DNA of 7,621 bases from Betaproteobacteria bacterium (GTDB taxonomy: Bacteria > Pseudomonadota > Gammaproteobacteria > Burkholderiales > SG8-39), in the NCBI GenBank assembly GCA_019237595.1, contig JAFAGU010000285.1, forward strand, positions 1 through 7,621. The letters are read 5' to 3'. The position numbers were made by a program, and so were the translations under genes. The notes below the pieces were generated by a model. That model was not told the DNA's origin and did no database searches. It was given only the letters and a program-made list of their open reading frames with translations. Shown here piece by piece: positions 1 to 5,679 of the stretch. Numbering within the stretch: the stretch's first letter is position 1; each line of letters begins with the position of its first letter.

Positions 1-1026
1 ACACGATCCGATGTCACCCACCACCGGCGCGTCGACGCGCACGTTCGAGTCGGCTTCCTGCGGCGAGATGTCGATCTGGATGAACTTCTGGCCGCCCCAG
101 TCCTTGCTCGTCTTGCCGCCCCAGGTCTTGCCCTTGCCGTGCGAGAGCAGCCAGTTGAGGCGCGCGCCGATGAGCATCACCACGTCGGCGCCCGGCAGCA
201 CGAACGAGCGCGCCGCGGACGCGCAGAGCTCGTGCGTGTCGGGCAGCAGCCCTTTCGCCATCGACATGGGGAGATACGGGATTCCCGATTTTTCGACCAG
301 CTCCTTTATTTCCCGATCCGCTTGAGCGTACGCCGCGCCCTTGCCCAGGATGATCAGTGGTTTCTTCGCGGACTTCAGCAGCTCGACGGCGCGCTTGACT
401 GCTTCGGGCGCGGGAATCTGCTTGGGCGCGGGATCGACGACCTTGATGAGGGTGTTTCGTCCCGCAGCAGCATCGATGCTCTGCGCGAAGAGCTTCGCCG
501 GCAGGTCGAGATAGACGCCGCCGGGGCGGCCGGAGACGGCGGCCCGGATCGCGCGAGCGATGCCCACGCCGATGTCCTCCGCGTTCAGGACGCGATATGC
601 AGCCTTCGCCACGGGTTTTGCTATGGCGAGCTGGTCCATCTCCTCGTAGTCGCCTTGCTGCAGGTCGACGATCTCACGCTCGCTCGAGCCGGAAATCAGG
701 ATCATCGGGAAGCAGTTCACCGTCGCGTGCGCGAGCGCGTTGAGGCCGTTCAGGAACCCGGGCGCGGAAACGGTGAGGCAGATGCCCGGCTTCTGCGTGA
801 GGAAACCGGCGATCGAGGCGGCGTAGCCGGCGTTCTGCTCGTGGCGGAAGGAAAGCACGCGCAGGCCGTCGGCCTGCGCGCGGCGCGTGAGGTCGGTGAT
901 GGGGATGCCCGGCAGGGCGTAGATCGTGTCGAGGCCGTTCAGCTTGAGCGCCTCGATGACGAGCTGAAAGCCGTCGACCGTGGTGGCCTGCGCATCGTTC
1001 GCGACTTGCGGTTCTGCGGTTCCCAT
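1..1026 (-). CDS. oxc: Oxalyl-CoA decarboxylase, N-terminal 342 residues (3' end cut by window edge)
   Basis: A thiamine-diphosphate enzyme that converts oxalyl-CoA to formyl-CoA and CO2 in the cytoplasm, the committed step of oxalate breakdown. The reading frame is open from the ATG to the window edge with no stop. Visible landmarks are the N-terminal pyrophosphate-accepting domain (about residues 15-180) with RHEQNAGYAAS, whose Glu63 matches the catalytic Glu of the family; the segments SAPGFLNG (88-94), SGSSEREIVDLQQGDYEEMD (112-131) and SGRPGGVYLDLPAKLF (165-180); and the start of the central nucleotide-binding domain (about 200 onward) with LGKGAAYAQ and LIGARLNWLLSHGKGKTWG. These match Oxalobacter formigenes Oxc from memory almost word for word. 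The family is about 565-570 residues long, so roughly 225 residues lie outside, including the C-terminal ThDP-binding domain. The start is supported by a GGAGGT four bases upstream and by fit to the family N-terminus. It is divergent from the Crp/Fnr regulator, with an FNR-like box between them. Confidence 0.96.
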   Translation of the reverse strand, partial: MGTAEPQVANDAQATTVDGFQLVIEALKLNGLDTIYALPGIPITDLTRRAQADGLRVLSFRHEQNAGYAASIAGFLTQKPGICLTVSAPGFLNGLNALAHATVNCFPMILISGSSEREIVDLQQGDYEEMDQLAIAKPVAKAAYRVLNAEDIGVGIARAIRAAVSGRPGGVYLDLPAKLFAQSIDAAAGRNTLIKVVDPAPKQIPAPEAVKRAVELLKSAKKPLIILGKGAAYAQADREIKELVEKSGIPYLPMSMAKGLLPDTHELCASAARSFVLPGADVVMLIGARLNWLLSHGKGKTWGGKTSKDWGGQKFIQIDISPQEADSNVRVDAPVVGDIGSC

Positions 1027-1030
1027 GGAG

Positions 1031-1036
1031 ACCTCC
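1031..1036 (-). promoter_or_regulatory. Ribosome binding site of oxc
   Basis: On the minus strand this reads GGAGGT, ending 4 bases before the ATG at 1026. It is a strong Shine-Dalgarno match and fixes the oxc start. Confidence 0.75.
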
Positions 1037-1051
1037 AATTCCGGGGGGACT

Positions 1052-1057
1052 ATGGTA
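1052..1057 (-). promoter_or_regulatory. Possible -10 element of oxc
   Basis: On the minus strand TACCAT matches four of six -10 consensus bases. Its first base is 30.5 bp from the centre of the palindrome at 1079-1096. That places the palindrome near -42 relative to a start of transcription around 1045, the position used by class II Crp/Fnr activators. There is no convincing -35, as expected for such a promoter. The element alone is weak; the spacing is the argument. Confidence 0.4.
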
Positions 1058-1078
1058 AAAACCCCCGCGCGCCGCCAG

Positions 1079-1096
1079 CCTTGATGGAGGTCAAGG
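1079..1096. promoter_or_regulatory. FNR-like operator 1 (oxc / regulator divergent region)
   Basis: The sequence CCTTGA TGGAGG TCAAGG is a perfect 6-6-6 inverted repeat. Within it, TTGAT GGAG GTCAA differs from the FNR consensus TTGAT-N4-ATCAA at one base. It lies between oxc and the Crp/Fnr gene, so it could serve both. Towards oxc the spacing to a possible -10 is that of class II activation. Towards the regulator it sits directly upstream of TAAAAT, where bound protein would be expected to hinder RNA polymerase. Confidence 0.7.
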
Positions 1097-1099
1097 GTC

Positions 1100-1105
1100 T
1101 AAAAT
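1100..1105 (+). promoter_or_regulatory. Possible -10 element of the Crp/Fnr regulator gene
   Basis: TAAAAT is one mismatch from TATAAT and lies 13 bases before the ATG at 1119. It would give a leader of only about 6-8 bases, and no Shine-Dalgarno sequence precedes the ATG, so the mRNA may be nearly leaderless. No -35 is seen at 17 bp; the TTGATG of operator 1 is only 13 bp away. The call is tentative. Confidence 0.3.
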
Positions 1106-1118
1106 CCCAGCCCTTTTC

Positions 1119-1724
1119 ATGACCGCCCTCGCCTCCCACCCGCAGCGGAACAGCCTGCGCCTGCAGCTGCGCCAGAACCAGATCCTGCAGGGCATGAGCG
1201 CCGCCCAGTGGACGGAGCTCGAGCCCCTGCTCGTCGTCGCCGACTACCGCAAGGGCGATCCGCTGGTGCGCCAGGGCGACGAGGAGATGGAGCAGATCTT
1301 CGTCCTCGAGGGCATGGTGAAGCGCGTCGTCTCGAACCCTCAGGGTCACGAGATGATCCTGCGCTTCGCAGCCGAGACGGAGATGGACACTTCCTACGCT
1401 GCGTGGCGGCTGCGTACGCCGGTCCCGTATTCCATCGCCGCGGTGACCAAGGTGCGCACGGCCGAGCTGCCGATGCCGCTGTGGGTCGAATTCCTCGAGC
1501 GCCATCCCGACGTGAAGTCGCGCTTCGAGTACGAGGTGATGAAGCTCATGTCGGAGGTGATGGCGCACACGATCACGCTCCACCTCCTCGACGCGCCCGG
1601 GCGGCTCTCCCGCTTCCACCGGAAGCACCCGGAACTCGCCGGGCGCATCCCGAAGAAGGAGCTCGCCGCGTACCTCAACCTCACGCCCGAGACGCTCTCG
1701 CGCCTCAAGCAGAAACTCGGTTGA
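1119..1724 (+). CDS. Crp/Fnr-family transcriptional regulator, cysteine-free, probable regulator of the oxalate/formate genes
   Basis: A 201-residue DNA-binding regulator. Residues about 25-115 form a cyclic-nucleotide-binding-like beta barrel (YRKGDPLVRQGDEEMEQIFVL, 43-63, then GMVKRVV and HEMILRF). Residues about 130-155 fit the long dimerisation helix. Residues about 158-201 form the helix-turn-helix, with recognition helix TPETLSRLKQKL. Glu191, Ser194 and Arg195 make the E-x-x-S-R signature that in E. coli FNR contacts TTGAT half-sites; CRP has R-E-x-x-x-R there. The protein contains no cysteine, so no FNR-type 4Fe-4S cluster is possible, and the cAMP-binding G-E/R-S motif of CRP is absent. 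It ends straight after the recognition helix, about 30 residues shorter than E. coli FNR, with no obvious frameshift. It diverges from oxc across an FNR-like box, and its stop is 9 bp from that of the convergent antiporter gene. The ligand is unknown. The ATG at 1119 lacks a ribosome binding site; Met26 is the alternative start. Confidence 0.9.
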   Translation: MTALASHPQRNSLRLQLRQNQILQGMSAAQWTELEPLLVVADYRKGDPLVRQGDEEMEQIFVLEGMVKRVVSNPQGHEMILRFAAETEMDTSYAAWRLRTPVPYSIAAVTKVRTAELPMPLWVEFLERHPDVKSRFEYEVMKLMSEVMAHTITLHLLDAPGRLSRFHRKHPELAGRIPKKELAAYLNLTPETLSRLKQKLG

Positions 1725-1733
1725 GCGCGGACG

Positions 1734-3035
1734 CTAGGCCGCCTGGACGGCGCCCTGCTGCGCCTCCGCCGCCTTGCCGAGATGCGCGCGCCGCATCGGT
1801 CGCAGCACGAACCACGCCATGAGCGCCGCCAAGGCGTTCATGATCGCCGCCACGACGAACACCGACTGCCAGCTCCCCGTCGCGGACATCAGGACGCTCG
1901 AGAGCGGCACGAGCAGCGAAGCCGTTCCCTTGGCGGTGTAGAGGAGGCCCGCGTTCGTGGTCGCGTAGCGCGAGCCGAATGTATCCGTGCACGTGGAGGG
2001 GAAGAGGCTGTAGATCTCGCCCCAGGCGAAGAACACGAGGCCGCTCAGGATCACGAAGAGCACCGGGTCCTGGCCGTACTTATACAGCGCGAAGATGCCG
2101 ATCGCCTCGAATCCGAACGCGATCAGCATGGTGAGCTCCCGCCCGATGTTGTCCGAAACCCAGCCGAAGAACGGCCGCGTGAGACCGTTCAGGATCCGGT
2201 CGATGGAAAGGGCGAAGGTGAGCGCGGGAAGCGTGAGCCCGATCAGGCTCACCGGCGTGTCGGCGATCTTGAAGTCCTTGGCGATGGGCGCGAGCTGCGC
2301 CGTGGCCATCAGGCCGCCGGCGCCCACCAGGACGAACATGACGTACATGACCCAGAACACCGGCGCCTTCACCATCTCGGTCCACTGGTAGTCGCGTCTC
2401 GCCTGCGAGACTTTCTTGCTCATCGCGGAGACGGCGGCCGAGATCTTGCGCGTGTCCACGAGCAGCATGCCGATGATAAATACCGCGATGCCCTGCCCGA
2501 TGCCGAAGTACAGGAAGGCCTTCTCGTAGCCGTCGGCCTTGATCATGTTCGAGATCGGGATGATCGTGAGCGCCGAGCCGGCGCCGAATCCTGCAGCCGT
2601 CAAGCCAGCCGCGAGGCCGCGGCGGTCCGGAAAGAGCTTCACCGCGTTGCCGACGCACGTGCCGTACACCGCGCCGGCACCGGTGCCGCCGATCGCGGCG
2701 GCGACGTAGAGCATCATCAGCGAATCGGACACCGAGTTCATGGCCCAGGCGATGCCGCACAGGATGCCGCCTACCACGACCACCGGGCGCGGCCCGAAGC
2801 GGTCGACGAGGTAGCCCTCGATCGGGACGAGCCAAGTCTCGGTCAGCACGAAGATCGTGAAAGCGACCTGGATCGCTGCGCGACCCCAGTGAAATTTCGC
2901 GTCGAGCGGGTTGACGAAGAGCGTCCAGCCGTACTGGAGGTTGGCGATCATCGTCATGCAGACGATGCCGAAGACGAGCTGCCACCAGCGGCCTGCCAGG
3001 AGCCCTTGCCCGGTCGGAACAGGTTGCGATTGCAT
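1734..3035 (-). CDS. oxlT: MFS oxalate/formate antiporter (OxlT family)
   Basis: A 433-residue inner-membrane transporter of the major facilitator superfamily with twelve predicted helices, expected to exchange oxalate for formate. The residues known to matter in O. formigenes OxlT have direct counterparts. The helix-8 Arg is Arg287 (ILNGLTRPFFGWVSD) and the helix-11 Lys is Lys369 (LLYTAKGTASLL). Gln34 in NLQYGWTLF, Gln56 in AAIQVAFT, and Trp338 and Tyr342 in FFAWGEIYSLFPS also line up with binding-pocket residues. Other family marks are DRFGPRP (78-84), FPDRRGLAAGLTAAGFGAGS (135-154) and a hydrophilic central loop at about 196-220. The start follows AAGGAGGA at a 7-base spacing. A 151-bp gap with its own operator, promoter candidate and structured leader separates it from terC upstream. 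Substrate assignment rests on the conserved Arg/Lys pair and on oxc nearby; another small dicarboxylate cannot be excluded. Confidence 0.92.
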   Translation of the reverse strand: MQSQPVPTGQGLLAGRWWQLVFGIVCMTMIANLQYGWTLFVNPLDAKFHWGRAAIQVAFTIFVLTETWLVPIEGYLVDRFGPRPVVVVGGILCGIAWAMNSVSDSLMMLYVAAAIGGTGAGAVYGTCVGNAVKLFPDRRGLAAGLTAAGFGAGSALTIIPISNMIKADGYEKAFLYFGIGQGIAVFIIGMLLVDTRKISAAVSAMSKKVSQARRDYQWTEMVKAPVFWVMYVMFVLVGAGGLMATAQLAPIAKDFKIADTPVSLIGLTLPALTFALSIDRILNGLTRPFFGWVSDNIGRELTMLIAFGFEAIGIFALYKYGQDPVLFVILSGLVFFAWGEIYSLFPSTCTDTFGSRYATTNAGLLYTAKGTASLLVPLSSVLMSATGSWQSVFVVAAIMNALAALMAWFVLRPMRRAHLGKAAEAQQGAVQAA

Positions 3036-3042
3036 CGATGTC

Positions 3043-3050
3043 TCCTCCTT
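3043..3050 (-). promoter_or_regulatory. Ribosome binding site of the antiporter gene
   Basis: The minus strand reads AAGGAGGA, 7 bases before the ATG at 3035. This near-perfect Shine-Dalgarno sequence lies just after the end of the predicted leader structure. Confidence 0.8.
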
Positions 3051-3057
3051 AGTGCCC

Positions 3058-3122
3058 AGTTCGCCGGCGCGGGCTTATAGCGCCCGCTGCCCGGAGATCC
3101 CCTATAAGGGGTTCCCTGAACT
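3058..3122 (-). promoter_or_regulatory. Structured 5' leader of the antiporter mRNA, possible three-way junction
   Basis: Read as minus-strand RNA, three helices nest. P1 is AGUUC (3122-3118) with GAACU (3062-3058). P2 is CCCCU-UAU-AGGGG (3111-3099). P3 is CCGG (3094-3091) and GCGGGC (3087-3082), loop GCUAUAA, then GCCCGC (3074-3069) and CCGG (3067-3064). The ribosome binding site begins 7 bases after P1. A competing local hairpin, GUUC-AGG-GAAC (3121-3111), would break P1 and P2, so two alternative folds are possible. No known riboswitch class is recognised. GC-rich DNA gives hairpins by chance, so the function is uncertain. Confidence 0.35.
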
Positions 3123-3132
3123 TGATTTTTCC

Positions 3133-3138
3133 ATTCTA
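3133..3138 (-). promoter_or_regulatory. Possible -10 element of the antiporter gene
   Basis: The minus strand reads TAGAAT, one mismatch from TATAAT. Its first base is 31.5 bp from the centre of the palindrome at 3160-3179, about 1-2 bp longer than ideal class II spacing. Transcription would start near 3126, just before the predicted leader structure. A 5-6-5 inverted repeat, CTAGC-N6-GCTAG (3136-3151), overlaps it and could be a second protein-binding site. Confidence 0.45.
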
Positions 3139-3159
3139 GCTCAGAGGCTAGCGTAGCTC

Positions 3160-3179
3160 TTCTTGATTGCGATCAAGAA
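3160..3179. promoter_or_regulatory. FNR-like operator 2 (upstream of the antiporter)
   Basis: TTCTTGAT TGCG ATCAAGAA is a perfect inverted repeat with 8-bp arms and a 4-bp spacer. It contains the exact FNR consensus TTGAT-N4-ATCAA. It starts 7 bp after the terC stop and precedes the antiporter by about 125 bp. No T-run follows on the minus strand, so an operator fits better than a terminator. Confidence 0.8.
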
Positions 3180-3186
3180 TCGGCCG

Positions 3187-3912
3187 TCAAGGGTTTGTTC
3201 CGTCGGCCTTTGCTTGGGCCGTTTCGCTGAGCGTAGTTCCCTTCCTGCGCGCGAGCCATTTGCCGACGGCGACGACGAGGACCGCGCCGGCGGCGGGCGC
3301 CACCCAGTGCAACCAGCCCGCGTTGTCGTTCACCCACTGCGAGAGCGCCGGGTCGGTCACGCCCATCTCGCCCGCCGTCCAGCCGAGCACGGCGGCCCCG
3401 AGCACGATGATGATCGGGTAGCGCTCCATGAGCACCATGAGCATCGTCGCGCCGAAGACGACGAGCGGGATACTGATGAGCAGGCCGAGCGTGAGCAGGA
3501 GCACGCTTCCCTTCGCGGCGGCCGCGACCGCGAGCACGTTGTCCGTGCTCATGACCAGGTCGGCGATGAGGATCGTCTTGATGGCGCCGACGAGGTGCTC
3601 GCTCGAGCGCACGTCCTCGCCGTCCTCGTCCTCGGGGACGAGGAGCTTCACCGCGATCCAGAGGAGCGCGAGGGCGCCCACGAGCTTGAGGTAGGGAAAC
3701 TCGAGCAGCTTGACGGCGACGATGGTGAGCAGGATGCGCAGCACCACGGCGGCGCCCGCGCCCCAGAAGATCGCCTGCTTCTGCTGGTGCCGCGGCAGCG
3801 AGCGCGCCGCGAGGGCGATCACCACCGCGTTGTCGCCCGAGAGGACGACGTTGACCCAGATGATGACGCCGAGTCCGATCCAGAACTCGGGGGAGACGAG
3901 CGTCTCTAGCAT
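3187..3912 (-). CDS. TerC/YjbE-family integral membrane protein, probable metal (Mn2+) exporter
   Basis: A 241-residue inner-membrane protein with about seven hydrophobic segments. Two inverted halves carry the TerC acidic motifs in membrane helices: LSGDNAVVIA (24-33, Asp27/Asn28) and MSTDNVLAVA (121-130, Asp124/Asn125). Between them, around 93-106, is a charged loop rich in Asp and Glu (PEDEDGEDVRSSE). Length and layout fit the YjbE branch rather than the longer CBS-domain TerC proteins. Characterised relatives export manganese or load it into secreted proteins; the substrate here is inferred. The ATG lies 9 bp after the fhs stop with no clear Shine-Dalgarno sequence, so it is probably co-transcribed with fhs and translationally coupled to it. 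Nothing in the sequence links it directly to oxalate or formate. One possibility is relief of metal imbalance, since oxalate chelates divalent cations, but that is speculation. Confidence 0.9.
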   Translation of the reverse strand: MLETLVSPEFWIGLGVIIWVNVVLSGDNAVVIALAARSLPRHQQKQAIFWGAGAAVVLRILLTIVAVKLLEFPYLKLVGALALLWIAVKLLVPEDEDGEDVRSSEHLVGAIKTILIADLVMSTDNVLAVAAAAKGSVLLLTLGLLISIPLVVFGATMLMVLMERYPIIIVLGAAVLGWTAGEMGVTDPALSQWVNDNAGWLHWVAPAAGAVLVVAVGKWLARRKGTTLSETAQAKADGTNP

Positions 3913-3921
3913 CGCGGGATT

Positions 3922-5592
3922 CTAGAACAGCCCGACGACCTTCCCGTCCACGAGGTCGATCTTCGCCGCGGAGGGAACCTTCGGCAGGCCCGGCATCGTC
4001 ATGATGTCGCCGCAGATCATGACGACGAACTCCGCGCCGGCCGCGAGCCGGACCTCGCGAACGTTCACGACGTGATTGGTCGGCGCGCCGCGCAGTGCGG
4101 CGTCGGTGGAGAACGACGATTGCGTCTTCGCCACGCACACCGGGAAGTGGCCGTAGCCGTCTTCCTGCAGCTTCTTGATCTGCGCGCGCACCTTGGCGTC
4201 GGCGGTCACCTCCGAGGCGCGGTAGACCTTCTTCGCGATCTTGTTGATCTTCTCCCACAGGGGATCGGCGTCCTCGTACACGAACTGCGGCTTCGAGGGC
4301 TGCTCGCAGAGGCCGACGACGATCCTGGCGAGCTCCGCCGCGCCCTTGCCGCCTTCGCCCCAGTGGGTCGCCGTGACGACCTTCACTCCCAGTTTTTGCA
4401 TTCTTTCGGAGACCAGCTTCAATTCAGCTTCCGTATCAAACGTAAACCGATTGATGGAGACGACGCACGGGATGCCATAGACCTTCGACACGTTCTCGAC
4501 GTGGCGCTCGAGGTTGACGATGCCCTTCTCCAGCGCCGCGACGTTCTCCTTGCTCACTTCCTTCACGTCGACGCCGCCGTGGTACTTGAGCGCGCGCATC
4601 GTCGCCACGATCACCGCCGCGCTCGGGCGAAGCCCCGTCTTGCGGCACTTGATGTCGAGGAACTTCTCGGCCCCGAGATCGGCGCCGAAGCCGGCTTCGG
4701 TCACCACGTAATCCGCGAGCTTCAGTGCCGACTGCGTGGCGAGCACGGAGTTGCAGCCGTGGGCGATATTGGCGAACGGCCCGCCGTGCACGAACGCGGG
4801 GTTGTTCTCGAGCGTCTGCACGAGGTTGGGCGCGAGCGCGTCCTTGAGGAGCACGGTCATCGCGCCGTGCCCCTGAAGGTCTTTGGCACGAATAGGTTTT
4901 AAATCTCTTGAATAACCAATAACGATATTTCCCAGGCGATTCCTCAGGTCCTCGAGGGACGTCGACAGGCAGAAGATCGCCATCACCTCTGAGGCGACGA
5001 CGATGTCGAAGCCGTCCTCGCGCGGGTAGCCGTTCGCCGTGCCGCCCAGCCCGACGACGATGTCGCGCAGCGCCCGGTCGTTCATGTCGAGCACGCGCTT
5101 CCACTGGATCCTGCGCAGGTCGATGCCGAGCTCGTTGCCGTGGCTGATGTGGTTGTCGATGAGCGCGGCGAGCAGGTTGTTCGCGAGCTGGATCGCGCCG
5201 AAGTCGCCGGTGAAGTGCAGGTTGATGTCCTCCATCGGCACGATCTGCGCGTACCCGCCGCCCGCCGCGCCGCCCTTCACGCCGAACACCGGCCCGAGCG
5301 AAGGCTCGCGCAGGCAGATGATCGCCTTCTTGCCGATGAAGTTGAGCGCGTCGCCCAGGCCCACGGTCGTCGTCGTCTTCCCCTCGCCCGCCGGCGTGGG
5401 GCTGATGGCCGTGACGAGGATGAGCTTCCCGTCCTTCTTCCCCTTCAGCGTATCGAGGTACTTGAGCGAGACCTTGGCCTTGTAGTGCCCGTAGGGCTCC
5501 AGGTGCTCCTCGCCGATGCCGAGCTTCTCGCGCGCCACCGCGGAGATCCGTTGCATCCTGGCTGCCTGGGCGATTTCGATGTCGGAAGGCAT
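3922..5592 (-). CDS. fhs: Formate-tetrahydrofolate ligase (10-formyl-THF synthetase)
   Basis: A 556-residue cytoplasmic enzyme that uses ATP to join formate to tetrahydrofolate, giving 10-formyl-THF for one-carbon assimilation and purine synthesis. Length equals the family norm. Visible features are the N-terminus MPSDIEIA shared with relatives; the P-loop PTPAGEGKTTTT (65-76); REPSLGPVFGVKGGAAGGGY (95-114); the INLHFTGDF segment (123-131); LENNPAFVHGGPFANIAHGC (261-280); TEAGFGADLGAEKF (298-311); and a C-terminal part with GYGHFPVCVAKTQSSFS, MICGDIMTMPGLPKVP and the final VVGLF. The start is chosen on the family N-terminus, as the Shine-Dalgarno sequence is weak. It is divergent from the binding-protein gene across an FNR-like box and followed after 9 bp by terC. 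Beside oxc and a formate dehydrogenase, it supplies the assimilatory route for formate released from oxalate. Two internal stretches have markedly AT-rich codons. Confidence 0.97.
   Translation of the reverse strand: MPSDIEIAQAARMQRISAVAREKLGIGEEHLEPYGHYKAKVSLKYLDTLKGKKDGKLILVTAISPTPAGEGKTTTTVGLGDALNFIGKKAIICLREPSLGPVFGVKGGAAGGGYAQIVPMEDINLHFTGDFGAIQLANNLLAALIDNHISHGNELGIDLRRIQWKRVLDMNDRALRDIVVGLGGTANGYPREDGFDIVVASEVMAIFCLSTSLEDLRNRLGNIVIGYSRDLKPIRAKDLQGHGAMTVLLKDALAPNLVQTLENNPAFVHGGPFANIAHGCNSVLATQSALKLADYVVTEAGFGADLGAEKFLDIKCRKTGLRPSAAVIVATMRALKYHGGVDVKEVSKENVAALEKGIVNLERHVENVSKVYGIPCVVSINRFTFDTEAELKLVSERMQKLGVKVVTATHWGEGGKGAAELARIVVGLCEQPSKPQFVYEDADPLWEKINKIAKKVYRASEVTADAKVRAQIKKLQEDGYGHFPVCVAKTQSSFSTDAALRGAPTNHVVNVREVRLAAGAEFVVMICGDIMTMPGLPKVPSAAKIDLVDGKVVGLF
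4387..4455 (-). other. AT-rich codon patch 2 inside fhs
   Basis: Codons 380-402 of fhs (INRFTFDTEAELKLV and following) use AAT, TTT, GAA, TTG, AGA, CAA, AAA and GGA in a gene that otherwise prefers G- or C-ending codons. The reading frame and protein sequence remain intact. Confidence 0.6.
4873..4941 (-). other. AT-rich codon patch 1 inside fhs
   Basis: Codons 218-240 of fhs (NRLGNIVIGYSRDLKPI and following) include AAT, GGA, ATT, GGT, TAT, TCA, AGA, TTA, AAA and CCT in near succession. Codons TTA and AGA are unusual for the surrounding genes. The frame is unbroken and the protein still fits the family. Confidence 0.65.
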
Positions 5593-5634
5593 GGGCGCTC
5601 TCGCGTTTCGTGTATGTAATTTCTGGAAGGCCGG

Positions 5635-5640
5635 ATTTTC
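5635..5640 (-). promoter_or_regulatory. Possible -10 element of fhs
   Basis: The minus strand reads GAAAAT, four of six consensus bases. Its first base is 30.5 bp from the centre of operator 3, exactly the spacing seen for oxc. This gives class II geometry with transcription starting near 5628 and a leader of about 35 bases. Confidence 0.4.
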
Positions 5641-5661
5641 GTGGACGGCCGGGCGGCGCAG

Positions 5662-5679
5662 CCTTGACTGAAATCAAGG
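5662..5679. promoter_or_regulatory. FNR-like operator 3 (fhs / binding-protein divergent region)
   Basis: CCTTGA CTGAAA TCAAGG is a perfect 6-6-6 inverted repeat. Within it, TTGAC TGAA ATCAA is one base from the FNR consensus. Its flanks resemble those of operator 1: CAG directly before, and GG-N-CTA within the next bases after. It probably activates fhs, and it also overlaps a candidate -35 for the divergent binding-protein gene. Confidence 0.7.

Noticed and set aside
139..1122. Long plus-strand open frame opposite oxc
   Set aside because: It is antisense to a clear oxalyl-CoA decarboxylase. The translation is Arg-rich, low in complexity and unlike any family; it is a by-product of high GC.
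1725..1733. Terminator between the convergent regulator and antiporter genes
   Set aside because: The gap is only 9 bp, and I see no stable inverted repeat or T-run around it.
1782..3080. 432-codon plus-strand open frame opposite the antiporter
   Set aside because: The translation is dominated by Arg, Glu, Asp and His, the mirror of a hydrophobic GC-rich gene. The minus-strand MFS protein carries all the conserved residues.
3160..3179. Reading the palindrome after terC as an intrinsic terminator
   Set aside because: The stem is AT-containing with a 4-base loop and no T-run follows. The exact FNR consensus and spacing to a -10 explain it better.
3913..3921. yybP-ykoY manganese riboswitch before the TerC gene
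   Set aside because: Some YjbE-type genes carry it, but only 9 bp separate fhs and terC here, so there is no room.
4436..5677. 413-codon minus-strand frame overlapping fhs in another frame
   Set aside because: It repeats the fhs region out of frame as Arg-rich sequence. The fhs frame is complete and family-length.
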